Source of the DNA: Caryophanales bacterium UBA3631
GTDB taxonomy: Bacteria; Bacillota_I; Bacilli_A; RF39; UBA660
NCBI GenBank assembly: GCA_002374055.1
Contig: DFLA01000029.1
Location: forward strand, 30,178 to 41,364
Length of the DNA stretch: 11,187 nt
Direction of reading: 5' to 3'
How positions within the stretch are numbered: position 1 is the first letter of the stretch; every line of letters starts with the position of its first letter. The notes under the pieces are model-generated. The model was not told where the DNA came from. It did not search any database and saw only the letters and a program-made list of their open reading frames with translations. The translations under genes and the position numbers were made by a program. Below are positions 1 through 9,706 of the stretch, in pieces.

Positions 1-96
1 GATTCATATTTGGAGCCATCCCTTGATTTGGTACTACACTTGGACCTTGATTTATATTTGGAGCCATTCCTTGATTTGGTACTACACTTGGACCTT
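1..96 (-). repeat. Two 48-bp in-frame tandem repeats
   Basis: Units 1-48 and 49-96 are identical except at two positions (5/53 and 20/68, both C/T). Each encodes the same 16 residues except for one Ile/Met change. A degenerate start of another copy (GATTCATACC, 97-106) marks the edge of the array, which very likely continues beyond base 1. The unit length is a multiple of three, so copy-number changes would keep the reading frame. Confidence 0.9.
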
Positions 97-253
97 GATT
101 CATACCAGAACTCAAAACATTAGTCTGAGCTATATTACCCTCATTTTGACTACTAGAACCATATAAACTATCAAAAGATTGAGCAGGAGTATCATCAAAT
201 TTTATATCACTTGAACCTGGAATACCTAAATTATTATTTAAATTATTATCCAT
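1..253 (-). CDS. N-terminal part of an Asn/Gln/Pro-rich tandem-repeat protein, function unknown
   Basis: Partial: 84 codons are open from an ATG at 253 to the window edge, and the C-terminus is missing. The start MDNNLNNNLG is followed by a polar stretch (about residues 11-50) rich in Ser, Asp, Gln and Asn. From residue 52 come repeats of the 16-residue unit NQGPSVVPNQGMAPN plus Ile or Met. No signal peptide, membrane segment or known domain is visible in this part. It looks like an intrinsically disordered, low-complexity N-terminus that could be followed by a folded domain outside the window. The ATG at 253 is chosen because GGAAGGG (264-270) sits about 10 bases upstream of it. An in-frame ATG at 271 has no Shine-Dalgarno and would lie almost at the predicted transcription start. 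The gene has its own extended -10 promoter and follows pflA by about 90 bases. I do not recognise the family. Confidence 0.75.
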   Translation of the reverse strand, partial: MDNNLNNNLGIPGSSDIKFDDTPAQSFDSLYGSSSQNEGNIAQTNVLSSGMNQGPSVVPNQGMAPNINQGPSVVPNQGMAPNMN

Positions 254-281
254 ATAATCATACCCTTCCATTGTAATAATA

Positions 282-290
282 ATTATATCA
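282..290 (-). promoter_or_regulatory. Extended -10 promoter of the repeat-protein gene
   Basis: On the minus strand this reads TGATATAAT, a perfect extended -10 (TGnTATAAT). No good -35 hexamer lies 17 bases upstream; that region is a T-rich run (TTTATT at 305-310), which is tolerable with an extended -10. The predicted transcript starts near 275, just ahead of the GGAAGGG ribosome binding site at 264-270, so the leader is very short. Confidence 0.6.
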
Positions 291-297
291 AACAATC

Positions 298-346
298 AAA
301 AAAAAATAAATATTTTTTTATTAAAATCAAAAAGTATCAATATACT
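298..346 (-). terminator. Probable weak terminator region after pflA
   Basis: A 5-bp stem (AGTAT at 346-342 with ATACT at 337-333, loop ATTG) overlaps the pflA stop codon and is followed by about four to five T. Just downstream is an AT-only palindrome (300-308 with 311-319) that runs into a T9 tract. Both structures are weak on their own. Their position at the end of the ligA-pflB-pflA series and before a new promoter supports termination here. Confidence 0.4.
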
Positions 347-1043
347 AAGACATCAATACTTTATAAAGTTCATCACACTTTGCCTTATCCATAGCAGGTA
401 CATCCTCTAATTTATAAGGAATACCTAACTGTTTATATTTAGAAACACCAAGTAAGTGATAAGGCAACAACTCAACTTTCTCAATGTTTTTTAAAGGTCT
501 TATAAACTCTTTTAATTTATTAATATATGAAACATTGTCATTAATACCAGGAACAACAACCTGTCGAATCCACATTTTTACACCAGTTTCTTGACAATAC
601 TTTAAAAAATCTAAAGACACACTAATATCTTGACCTGTCATTCTATGATAAGCATCATTCTCTAACGCTTTAACATCCCAAATAACTAAATCAACATATT
701 TGAGTATATCTTCATAACCACGACAAGATCCAGAAGTATCCAGACAAGTATTAATTCCCATCTTCTTACACAATTTTAAACATTCAAGTAAAAAATCATG
801 TTGAAGTAATGGTTCGCCACCAGAAAAAGTAACACCACCATCAATACCAAAATAATTTCTATACTTATAAATATGTCTTACTAATTCATCAGGAGTAATT
901 AAAAACTTATCATTTAAAGTCCATGTCTCAGGATTGTGGCAAAATAAACATCTCAAAGGACATCCTTGCAAAAAAACCACAACCCTTATACCAGGACCAT
1001 CAACTAAACCTAAAGTTTCAATAGAATCAATATGACCAACCAT
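345..1043 (-). CDS. pflA: Pyruvate formate-lyase activating enzyme (radical SAM)
   Basis: This cytoplasmic glycyl-radical activase uses a 4Fe-4S cluster and S-adenosylmethionine to abstract a hydrogen from the catalytic glycine of PflB, switching it on under anaerobic conditions. In the sequence, the radical-SAM signature is C28-x3-C32-x2-C35 (CPLRCLFC) within the family context LVDGPGIR...QGCPLRCLFCHNP, and the SAM-binding SGGEP is at 74-78. The 232-residue length is close to the usual size of about 245, so it is a short activase without the extra ferredoxin-like cluster domain seen in activases of other glycyl radical enzymes. The ATG shares one base with the pflB stop (TAATG) and has GGAG just upstream inside the end of pflB, so translation is probably coupled and PflB and its activator are made together. 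The PflB identity of its neighbour fixes the substrate. Confidence 0.96.
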   Translation of the reverse strand: MVGHIDSIETLGLVDGPGIRVVVFLQGCPLRCLFCHNPETWTLNDKFLITPDELVRHIYKYRNYFGIDGGVTFSGGEPLLQHDFLLECLKLCKKMGINTCLDTSGSCRGYEDILKYVDLVIWDVKALENDAYHRMTGQDISVSLDFLKYCQETGVKMWIRQVVVPGINDNVSYINKLKEFIRPLKNIEKVELLPYHLLGVSKYKQLGIPYKLEDVPAMDKAKCDELYKVLMS

Positions 1044-3262
1044 TAAATTTCTCCATGAAAAGTTCTACTAATAACCTCCAATTGTTGTTCACGACTCAAT
1101 CTATTAAAATGAACAGCATATCCACTAACTCTAATAGTTAACATAGGATATTTATCAGGATTCTCCATTGCATCAACCAAAGTCTCACGATTTAAAACAT
1201 TAACATTCAAATGATGAGCACCTTGTTTAAAATATCCATCAAGAATACCAACCAAATTCTTTACCCTATCAGAATCACTACCTAAAGCCTGTGGAATAAT
1301 AGAAAATGTATTAGAAATTCCATCTTGACATACATTACGATATGGTAACTTAGCAACCGAATTCAATGATGCTAAAGCACCACTAGAATCTCTGCCATGC
1401 ATTGGATTAGCACCAGGAGCAAATGGTATTCCAGCCTTACGTCCATCAGGAGTAGCACCAGTATTCTTTCCATAAACAACATTTGAAGTAATAGTCAAAA
1501 TAGACAAAGTATGTCTTGCACCTCTATACAATTTATGCTTCTTTAACTCATTATAAAATTTTTCAACAATCATAACTGCCAATGAATCAACCCTATCATC
1601 ATCATTACCATACTTAGGATAATCACCATCAATTTGAAAATCAATAGCAATGCCTTCCTCATTTCTAATAGGCTTAACCTTAGCATACTTAATAGCACTT
1701 AAACTATCAGCTACAACCGATAATCCTGCAACACCAAAAGCCATCAAACGATCTAAATTTGTATCATGTAAAGCCATTTGACCTGCTTCATATGCATACT
1801 TATCATGCATATAATGAATAATATTCATCGCATCAACATAAGTCTTTGCAACACGACTCATAGTTACTTCCATATGTTTCATAACATTATCATAATCTAA
1901 AACCTCAGAATCAATTTTTTCTAATCCATCAACTACGACTTTACCAGATACCTCATCAACTCCACCATTAATAGAATATAACAATGCCTTAGCTAAATTA
2001 CAACGTGCTCCAAAAAACTGCATCTGCTTACCAACTTGCATAGCACTAACACAACAAGCAATTGCATAATCATTACCATAAATAGAACGCATCAAATCAT
2101 CATTTTCATACTGAATAGCATCAGTCTTAATAGAAATATTTGCACAATATTTCTTAAAATTATCAGGTAAACCATTTGACCATAAAATTGTCATATTAGG
2201 TTCAGGAGCAGGACCCAAATTTATTAAAGTATTCAAATATCTAAAACTTGTTTTAGTAACAAATGATCTACTTTCATCAAGCATACCACCAATAGATTCA
2301 GTAACCCAAGTAGGATCACCAGCAAACAAATCATTATACTCTGGAGTTCTCAAATGACGAGCAATTCTCAACTTAATAATAAACTGATCAATTAACTCAC
2401 AGGCCTCTTCCTCTGTTAAAATACCTTCCTTAATATCATTTTCGATATAAATATCTAAGAAAGTAGAAGTTCTACCTAAACTCATAGCCGCACCATTATT
2501 TTCTTTAATAGCAGCTAAATACCCAAAATAAACCCATTGAACAGCTTCACGAGCATTACTAGCAGGTTTACTAATATCAAACCCATACTTAGAAGCCATA
2601 CTCTTAATCTTACCTAAAGCTCGAATTTGTTCACTAACATCCTCACGTAATTGAATATTAGACTCATTAATATCAGTAATAATATCCAAATCCTTTTGTT
2701 TACACTCTATTAAATAATCAATACCATATAAAGCAATTCTTCTATAATCACCTATAATTCGACCTCTACCATAAGCATCAGGTAATCCAGTCAATAAATG
2801 TGCACTTCTAGCAGCACGAATTTCCTTAGTATAAGCATCAAAAACACCTTGATTATGAGTTTTTCGATACTGATTGAACTTCTTATCAACATCAGGATCC
2901 AACTTATAACCATAAGCATCCAACTCATTATAAACCATCCTTATTCCACCATAAGGATTAATCATTCTCTTTAATGGAGCATCAGTCTGTAACCCTACTA
3001 TAACCTCATTATCTTTGTCAATATAGCCAGGATTAAATGAATCAATACCACTCATATTAACAGTATCAACATCTAATACACCTTTTTTTAACTCCTCAGC
3101 AATTAAATTCTTACACTTATCCCATACCTTATTTGTCTTGTCAGTTGAACGAACTAAGAAAGACTCATCACCTTTATATTCAGTATAGTTATTTATAATA
3201 AAATCACTTACATCAATGCTTTCTTTCCATTTACTACCTTTAAATCTATCCCATATTTCCAT
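1043..3262 (-). CDS. pflB: Formate C-acetyltransferase (pyruvate formate-lyase)
   Basis: PflB converts pyruvate and CoA to acetyl-CoA and formate in anaerobic mixed-acid fermentation, a non-oxidative alternative to pyruvate dehydrogenase. The 739-residue protein carries the two catalytic cysteines C403-C404 in the family motif IACCVSAM. The radical glycine is G714 in RVSGYAV near the C-terminus. Other canonical PflB stretches include [11 protein letters not shown] (165-175) and [11 protein letters not shown] in the C-terminal third. The C403-C404 pair and the overall match to classical PflB argue against a glycerol dehydratase, choline TMA-lyase or other glycyl radical enzyme. No key residue is missing. 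The gene starts 4 bases after the ligA stop with its ribosome binding site inside ligA, and overlaps pflA by one base. No promoter is visible between ligA and pflB, so it is probably read from the promoter upstream of the small membrane-protein gene. Oxygen-sensitivity of the enzyme is known for the family and not visible here. Confidence 0.97.
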   Translation of the reverse strand: MEIWDRFKGSKWKESIDVSDFIINNYTEYKGDESFLVRSTDKTNKVWDKCKNLIAEELKKGVLDVDTVNMSGIDSFNPGYIDKDNEVIVGLQTDAPLKRMINPYGGIRMVYNELDAYGYKLDPDVDKKFNQYRKTHNQGVFDAYTKEIRAARSAHLLTGLPDAYGRGRIIGDYRRIALYGIDYLIECKQKDLDIITDINESNIQLREDVSEQIRALGKIKSMASKYGFDISKPASNAREAVQWVYFGYLAAIKENNGAAMSLGRTSTFLDIYIENDIKEGILTEEEACELIDQFIIKLRIARHLRTPEYNDLFAGDPTWVTESIGGMLDESRSFVTKTSFRYLNTLINLGPAPEPNMTILWSNGLPDNFKKYCANISIKTDAIQYENDDLMRSIYGNDYAIACCVSAMQVGKQMQFFGARCNLAKALLYSINGGVDEVSGKVVVDGLEKIDSEVLDYDNVMKHMEVTMSRVAKTYVDAMNIIHYMHDKYAYEAGQMALHDTNLDRLMAFGVAGLSVVADSLSAIKYAKVKPIRNEEGIAIDFQIDGDYPKYGNDDDRVDSLAVMIVEKFYNELKKHKLYRGARHTLSILTITSNVVYGKNTGATPDGRKAGIPFAPGANPMHGRDSSGALASLNSVAKLPYRNVCQDGISNTFSIIPQALGSDSDRVKNLVGILDGYFKQGAHHLNVNVLNRETLVDAMENPDKYPMLTIRVSGYAVHFNRLSREQQLEVISRTFHGEI

Positions 3263-3266
3263 AAAA

Positions 3267-5255
<1,989 letters not shown>

Positions 5256-5287
5256 TCAAGAAAATTAAAATGATTAATAATAATCAT

Positions 5288-5443
5288 CTAATTTTTACTC
5301 AACGCATCATATGTCAACTTAAAAATTAACAAACCTAATGCAAAAGCTATCAACCAAAAAACAGGATTATTAGTATTAGATATAGTCCATTCCCTCAACT
5401 TATCAGCATATTCCTGTAATGTATCAATTATACTCAATACCAT
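5288..5443 (-). CDS. Small single-pass membrane protein, 51 residues, unknown function
   Basis: A complete short reading frame with a strong start: GGAGG at 5451-5455, seven bases before the ATG at 5443, and an extended -10 promoter just upstream. The N-terminal part (about 1-26) is polar and could form an amphipathic helix (SIIDTLQEYADKLREW). Residues about 27-41 form a hydrophobic segment (PVFWLIAFALGLLIF) followed by K42 and a short tail ending DALSKN. The segment fits one membrane helix without a signal-peptidase site, so orientation is undetermined. It lies between pcrA and ligA and is the first gene of the likely transcript that continues into ligA, pflB and pflA. I do not recognise the family. 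Small membrane proteins of this kind can be regulators or subunits of larger complexes, but nothing in the sequence says which. The Shine-Dalgarno and promoter make it a likely real gene rather than a chance frame. Confidence 0.7.
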   Translation of the reverse strand: MVLSIIDTLQEYADKLREWTISNTNNPVFWLIAFALGLLIFKLTYDALSKN

Positions 5444-5468
5444 ACCATATCCTCCATCTTACATATTA

Positions 5469-5477
5469 ATTATAACA
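5469..5477 (-). promoter_or_regulatory. Extended -10 promoter for the small membrane gene and probably ligA-pflB-pflA
   Basis: On the minus strand this reads TGTTATAAT, a perfect extended -10. The -35 region is poor and is occupied by an inverted repeat. The transcript would start near 5462, a few bases before the GGAGG ribosome binding site at 5451-5455. No other promoter is evident before ligA or pflB. Confidence 0.6.
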
Positions 5478-5502
5478 TATATAAATATGTTTTAACATAT
5501 TT
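5474..5502. repeat. Three alternating AACATAT half-sites over a promoter
   Basis: The plus strand has AACATAT (5474-5480), ATATGTT (5485-5491) and AACATAT (5494-5500), forming two overlapping perfect inverted repeats with spacers of 4 and 2 bases. The right-hand pair extends to a 9-bp stem (5483-5491 with 5494-5502). The array spans the -35 region and touches the extended -10 of the downstream gene. It could be an operator for a dimeric repressor, or the right-hand pair could be a weak terminator for pcrA, although only a poor T-run follows. Confidence 0.5.
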
Positions 5503-5505
5503 TAA

Positions 5506-7599
5506 CTATACTTTTTTTATACTTTTATGACCCTTCAACAATTTTTTTACACCATATGGATGAGAAAATGCAATACTAACAACACTACCATCGATACTAA
5601 TAACAACACCTTCACCAAAAACATCATGACAAACTTTATCACCAGGTCCATAGCTAACAGAATCATCAACAGCTTTCTGAATAAATGATTTTTTGCTAGA
5701 ATTAAGACTAATAACCTCAGATTGATCTTGTTTAATATAATCATCACTTATTTCATCTATAAATCTACTAGGTTTATTATAACTATCACTACCAAATAAC
5801 AATCTTTTATGAGCATTAACAAGCCATAGTTTCTTCTTAGCACGAGTTATTGCAACATAACAAAGTCTTCTTTCTTCCTCCAAAGCTTCACTAGAAAAAA
5901 ATGAATTATTGTGAGGAAAAATTCCTTCCTCCATACCAATTAAAAAAACATTTTCAAATTCAAGTCCCTTGGCAGAATGAACAGTCATCAAAGTTACTAC
6001 ATCAATATCATTCTTATGCTCGGTAACATCAGAAACCAAACTTATCTCAGTAAGAAAATCCTCTAGAGAAATTAAACCATTCTTTTCTTCAAATGCTTTA
6101 GTTATTGACTTAAACTCTTCCAAATTTTCCAAACGAATTTCAGACTCAATACTCTTTTCAGATTCCAGCTCGGACTTAATACCAGATTTATCAAGAACCA
6201 AATCAACAAGTTCAGTTAAACTATAATTATCCTTAACACTAATAATATCCTCTATAATATTTTTAAAACATTGTTCTTTTCCACCATCAATCGCATCATA
6301 CATGCATACATTATCTTGTTGGGCCTTCAGCATTAAATTTTCAATAGTTTTATCTCCAATTCCTCTCTTAGGAACATTAATAATTCTTTGAAGACTTATA
6401 TCATCATACTTATTATAAATAAGTTTTAAATAACAAATTAAATCCTTAATTTCCTTTCTATTATAGAAATAAAAACTACCAACAACCTTATAAGGAATAT
6501 TTGATCTTAACAATGCTTCCTCCATAACACGTGATTGCGCATTAGTTCTATACAAAACTGCAATTTCATTTTTATTTACACCATTGTTAATCAAATTTTC
6601 TATTTGTCTAACAACATAATTTGCCTCATCTTTCTCATCTAAAGCTTTATAATATTCAATTTTATCTCCATCACCATTTAAAGTCCATAATTTCTTATCT
6701 TTTCTATATTTATTATTTTTAATAACATCATTCGCACTATTCAAAATAGTAGAAGTAGACCTATAATTTTGCTCCAATAAAATAGTTTTACAATCTTTAT
6801 AATCCTTCTCAAAATTCAAAATATTTCTATAATTTGAACCTCTAAAAGAATATATTGATTGAGACTCATCACCAACTACACATATATTTCTATTTTTAGC
6901 ACTTAACATTTTAATTAAAATATACTGTGCCTCATTAGTATCCTGATATTCATCAACCAACACATATTGATATAAATCTTGATAATACTTCAAAATATCA
7001 GGATTAGATTTAAATAGTTTTATAGGTAAAAACAACAAATCATCGAAATCCAAAGAATTATTAATTAAAAGCTTTTTTTCATATCTAGTATAAACATCCA
7101 AAACCTTTTGACTAAAATTATCACTAACAAATCTTTCATATTCCAAAGCACTAATTAATTCATTCTTTGCACTAGAAATAGCATTTCGTATTGCCTTTGG
7201 ATTATATTCCTTAGTATCAATATTCAAATCCTTCATTATACGCTTAATAATTGACAAAGAATCATCACTATCTAATATAGTAAAATTCTTTTGATAACCT
7301 AACTCATTATAATGCTTCTGTATCAAAAAAACACCAAAAGAATGAAAAGTAGAAATTCTAATCTCATAACCAACTGAACCTAACATTCCAATAACCCTAT
7401 CTTTCATTTCTTTTGCAGCCTTATTAGTAAAAGTAATCGCAAGTATATTATCAGTAGGAACACCATTATCAACTAAATATGCAATTTTTGTAGTCAAAAC
7501 CTTAGTCTTACCACTACCAGCTCCAGCAATAACTAAAATAGGTCCATCAACTTTTAGAATAGCTTCCATTTGTTTATCATTATACCCTACTAACTTCAT
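5506..7599 (-). CDS. pcrA: ATP-dependent DNA helicase PcrA (UvrD family)
   Basis: This superfamily 1A helicase moves 3' to 5' on DNA. In Firmicutes it removes RecA and resolves transcription-replication conflicts. Numbered from the chosen start (697 residues): Walker A GAGSGKT at 26-32, Walker B/motif II DEYQDTN from 216, motif III GDESQSIYSFRGS (243-255), NYRS of motif IV at 278-281, motif V TVHSAKGLEF (about 539-548), and motif VI with VAITRAK (582-588). The C-terminus (about 653-697, GDKVCHDVFGEGVV...) matches the Tudor-like RNA-polymerase-binding tail of PcrA, which favours PcrA over Rep. The ATG at 7599 has AGGTGA five bases upstream. A longer reading from the GTG at 7608 would place the start codon inside that Shine-Dalgarno and is rejected. 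It follows the tsa operon terminator and precedes a small membrane gene and ligA. Confidence 0.95.
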   Translation of the reverse strand: MKLVGYNDKQMEAILKVDGPILVIAGAGSGKTKVLTTKIAYLVDNGVPTDNILAITFTNKAAKEMKDRVIGMLGSVGYEIRISTFHSFGVFLIQKHYNELGYQKNFTILDSDDSLSIIKRIMKDLNIDTKEYNPKAIRNAISSAKNELISALEYERFVSDNFSQKVLDVYTRYEKKLLINNSLDFDDLLFLPIKLFKSNPDILKYYQDLYQYVLVDEYQDTNEAQYILIKMLSAKNRNICVVGDESQSIYSFRGSNYRNILNFEKDYKDCKTILLEQNYRSTSTILNSANDVIKNNKYRKDKKLWTLNGDGDKIEYYKALDEKDEANYVVRQIENLINNGVNKNEIAVLYRTNAQSRVMEEALLRSNIPYKVVGSFYFYNRKEIKDLICYLKLIYNKYDDISLQRIINVPKRGIGDKTIENLMLKAQQDNVCMYDAIDGGKEQCFKNIIEDIISVKDNYSLTELVDLVLDKSGIKSELESEKSIESEIRLENLEEFKSITKAFEEKNGLISLEDFLTEISLVSDVTEHKNDIDVVTLMTVHSAKGLEFENVFLIGMEEGIFPHNNSFFSSEALEEERRLCYVAITRAKKKLWLVNAHKRLLFGSDSYNKPSRFIDEISDDYIKQDQSEVISLNSSKKSFIQKAVDDSVSYGPGDKVCHDVFGEGVVISIDGSVVSIAFSHPYGVKKLLKGHKSIKKV

Positions 7600-7604
7600 A
7601 CTTA

Positions 7605-7610
7605 TCACCT
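7605..7610 (-). promoter_or_regulatory. pcrA ribosome binding site that decides the start
   Basis: AGGTGA on the minus strand lies five bases before ATG 7599. The in-frame GTG at 7606-7608 is part of this motif and has no other Shine-Dalgarno in front of it, so initiation at ATG is preferred, which shortens the protein by three residues. Confidence 0.75.
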
Positions 7611-7666
7611 ATATAATAATAACATAAAAAAAACAAAAAAAAAAGTAAAATAGAACAATTGTTTGT

Positions 7667-7692
7667 AAAAAAAACTAGATAAAAATCTAGTT
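7667..7692 (-). terminator. Intrinsic terminator of the tsaE-tsaB-rimI-tsaD operon
   Basis: A perfect 8-bp stem (AACTAGAT at 7692-7685 with ATCTAGTT at 7680-7673) has a TTTT loop and is followed by at least six T. The tsaD stop codon TAG lies inside the left arm, so the hairpin begins within the coding region. The sequence beyond it (7611-7666) is T-rich on the coding strand, with a T10-G-T8 stretch and a palindrome AACAATTGTT (7654-7663), and holds no gene. Confidence 0.9.
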
Positions 7693-8691
7693 CAATTTGT
7701 CACTTGCTTTCGCATTTAAATCAATATCACAAAATCTACCCTTTAAATATAATTGATACGCAGCAGCACCAATCATTGCAGCATTATCTGTACAATACTT
7801 AATTTCAGGGATAGTTAAATCGATACCATTCTTATCACACTCAACCTTAAAAGCTTCGCGTAATCCCCTATTAGCAGATACACCACCTGCAACAATCAAA
7901 TTATTTACATTATAATCCTTTAGAGCCTTCATAGTCTTCTTTACAATAACATTAACAACTCTATTCTGAAAAGAACATGCTAAGTTTTCTTTTACGATTT
8001 CATTACCTTTTTGTTTCTCATTATTAACTAAATTCATGACAGCACTTTTAATACCACTAAAACTAAAATTATAACTATCATCATCAAGTGGTAAAGGTAA
8101 ATTATAAGAATCAATTCCCTCATGAGCTAATTTGTCAACCAACGGTCCACCAGGATATGGAACACCAATAACACGTGCAACTTTGTCATATGCCTCACCT
8201 ATCGCATCATCTAAAGTACCGCCAATTCTCTCAAAAGAATAATGTTCTTTCATATATATTAGTTCAGTATGACCACCACTCACAACAAGCGCAATCAAAG
8301 GAAAATTAAGAGGCTTAACCAAATTATTCGCATATATATGTCCAGCAATATGATGAACAGGAATTAATGGTTTATTATAAATCATAGATAAAGACTTAGC
8401 AGCTTCAACACCAACTAATAAAGAACCTATTAATCCAGGACCATATGTAACAGCTATGGCATCCATATCATCCATTTTCATATTAGCCTTTTTTAATGTT
8501 TCTTCCAAAACCAAAGTAATATTGTTAATATGTAATCTACTTGCTATTTCAGGTACAACACCACCATACTCCTTATGGGTAGATATCTGAGTAGAAATAA
8601 CAGTAGATATTTCCTCACAACCATTTTTTATAATAGAAGCACTAGTCTCATCACAACTAGACTCTATCGCAAAAATATAAGTATCCTTCAT
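7687..8691 (-). CDS. tsaD: tRNA N6-adenosine threonylcarbamoyltransferase TsaD
   Basis: TsaD transfers the threonylcarbamoyl group from threonylcarbamoyl-AMP to A37 of tRNAs that read ANN codons, giving t6A. It acts in the cytoplasm with TsaB and TsaE. The ASKHA-fold protein has the N-terminal phosphate-binding region [10 protein letters not shown] (8-17), metal ligands H114 and H118 in HIAGH, the SGGHTEL loop (138-144), SFSGIKSAV (210-218), the [11 protein letters not shown] motif (268-278) and a third metal ligand D302 in CTDNAAM. The length of 334 is normal. The ATG follows the rimI stop directly (TAAATG), with only a weak GAGAGA upstream, which suggests coupled translation. It is the last gene of the operon. 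The TsaC/YwlC partner, which makes the substrate, is not in this window and must be elsewhere. Confidence 0.97.
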   Translation of the reverse strand: MKDTYIFAIESSCDETSASIIKNGCEEISTVISTQISTHKEYGGVVPEIASRLHINNITLVLEETLKKANMKMDDMDAIAVTYGPGLIGSLLVGVEAAKSLSMIYNKPLIPVHHIAGHIYANNLVKPLNFPLIALVVSGGHTELIYMKEHYSFERIGGTLDDAIGEAYDKVARVIGVPYPGGPLVDKLAHEGIDSYNLPLPLDDDSYNFSFSGIKSAVMNLVNNEKQKGNEIVKENLACSFQNRVVNVIVKKTMKALKDYNVNNLIVAGGVSANRGLREAFKVECDKNGIDLTIPEIKYCTDNAAMIGAAAYQLYLKGRFCDIDLNAKASDKLN

Positions 8692-9087
8692 TTACATCAT
8701 CTCTCTAATCATTAAATAAGCATCATCATTACCATAATATTTTTCTCTTATAGAAACAATCCTAAAACCATACTTCTCGTATAATTTTATTGCGCCTTTA
8801 TTATTAACATTAACTTCTAAAGTAATATTTTTCACTTTTTCTTTAATCATTGTATCCATTAATTTTGAAGCAATTCCCTTTTTTCTATGTTCAAAACTTG
8901 TCCAAATATACTCTAATTCAATTCTATCATATATTAGTGAATAGCTTATAAGCCCTATAGGTCGATTATTTTCTAGATAAACATAGTTTTTTAAAAAAGG
9001 GTTTTCTTTTTTTAAGTATTCTGCATTAAATTCTTTTATATTTTTATTTAAATATTCATAATAATTATCTACATAATTAGTTATCAT
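8692..9087 (-). CDS. rimI: GNAT acetyltransferase, RimI-like
   Basis: RimI acetylates the N-terminal alanine of ribosomal protein S18; related enzymes act on other proteins. The 131-residue single-domain GNAT has the acetyl-CoA pyrophosphate loop HRKKGIASKLM (67-77) and the late motif LEVNVNN...AIKLYEKYGF (90-108), which includes the tyrosine usually taken as general acid. It is slightly shorter than E. coli RimI (148). The gene overlaps the end of tsaB by 11 bases and its stop abuts the tsaD start. That position between tsaB and tsaD is the usual place for rimI in Firmicutes, and is the main reason for choosing the name over a generic acetyltransferase. The Shine-Dalgarno is weak and A/G-rich, so expression may depend on coupling to tsaB. 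The actual substrate cannot be read from sequence. Confidence 0.85.
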   Translation of the reverse strand: MITNYVDNYYEYLNKNIKEFNAEYLKKENPFLKNYVYLENNRPIGLISYSLIYDRIELEYIWTSFEHRKKGIASKLMDTMIKEKVKNITLEVNVNNKGAIKLYEKYGFRIVSIREKYYGNDDAYLMIREMM

Positions 9088-9706
9088 TTTCTTTTTTCTT
9101 TCTTAAATTTTCTTCTGCTTCAGTTAATTTTAAATAGTTTGGAGTTAGAACTTCGTGTTCTATTTGTTTTTTTTCTTTGTTTTTTAATATTATTTTTTCA
9201 AAATCTATGTTTGGTTCTATTGTAGAAATATGTTCAAAACTATCATAGCTTATATATTCCACATCTTTATTTATGCTCAAAAAGTCCTCTAATAAAATAT
9301 GTTGATTTTCTGTAAGTGTGTTCAAATCTTTATCATATATACCAGCATAAACATACCCTCTTCTTGCATCAATTAAAGGAGCTTTATCCTTATTTGTCAT
9401 AGTAGAAGCTAATACTTGTAATTCGGATATTGGTGTAATTTTAAGACCTTGAGACATTGCTAAAACTTTAGAAAAAGTCATACCAACTCGAATACCAGTA
9501 AAAGAACCAGGACCAGTAACAGTGTATATTTTTTGAACATCATTTAAAGATAAACTATTTCTTTCAAATAAATCTCTAACTCTAACATCAAATAAAGAAG
9601 ACATATTCTTTTCACATTTTTCATTAATAAAATCTAATAATGAATCATTTTTAAATAAAGCAACTCTAATATATGATAAAGCAGTATCTACAAATAAAGA
9701 AATCAT
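9077..9706 (-). CDS. tsaB: t6A biosynthesis scaffold protein TsaB
   Basis: TsaB is a catalytically inactive paralogue of TsaD that dimerises with it and recruits TsaE for t6A37 formation. The N-terminal ASKHA half is clear: FVDTALSYIRVALF (5-18), the hallmark TGPGSFTGIRVG (64-75) and DARRGYVYAGIY (113-124). The C-terminal part is short and lysine-rich, ending KKKENDN, and the 209-residue length is at the small end of a family of about 230. It lacks the histidine metal ligands seen in TsaD, as expected. The ATG overlaps the tsaE stop by four bases (ATGA), with GAGG (9714-9717) seven bases upstream. The 3' end runs 11 bases into rimI. Confidence 0.93.
   Translation of the reverse strand: MISLFVDTALSYIRVALFKNDSLLDFINEKCEKNMSSLFDVRVRDLFERNSLSLNDVQKIYTVTGPGSFTGIRVGMTFSKVLAMSQGLKITPISELQVLASTMTNKDKAPLIDARRGYVYAGIYDKDLNTLTENQHILLEDFLSINKDVEYISYDSFEHISTIEPNIDFEKIILKNKEKKQIEHEVLTPNYLKLTEAEENLRKKKENDN

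Noticed and set aside
1..96. Short repeats as a CRISPR array
   Set aside because: The 48-bp units are directly adjacent with no spacers and are in frame within a coding region.
254..271. ATG at 271 as start of the repeat protein
   Set aside because: It has no Shine-Dalgarno and lies almost at the predicted transcription start; ATG 253 is preceded by GGAAGGG.
5444..5500. Rex or FNR operator controlling pfl expression
   Set aside because: No TTGTGAA-type Rex or TTGAT-N4-ATCAA-type FNR palindrome is present in the promoter region; the half-sites there are AACATAT.
5547..5747. A 66-residue minus-strand frame inside the end of pcrA
   Set aside because: It lies in another frame of the conserved PcrA C-terminus, is made of hydrophobic low-complexity residues, and has no ribosome binding site. 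It is a shadow of the real gene.
7600..7608. GTG at 7608 as pcrA start
   Set aside because: The GTG is part of the AGGTGA Shine-Dalgarno that serves ATG 7599, and has no ribosome binding site of its own.
7616..7624. TGTTATTAT as an extended -10 for pcrA
   Set aside because: The transcript would start at about 7609, inside the ribosome binding site, so it does not fit. No better pcrA promoter could be chosen in the T-rich gap.
9703..9705. Mycoplasma-type code with TGA as tryptophan
   Set aside because: tsaE ends in TGA exactly at the four-base overlap with tsaB, as expected for a stop, and its length is normal for the family.
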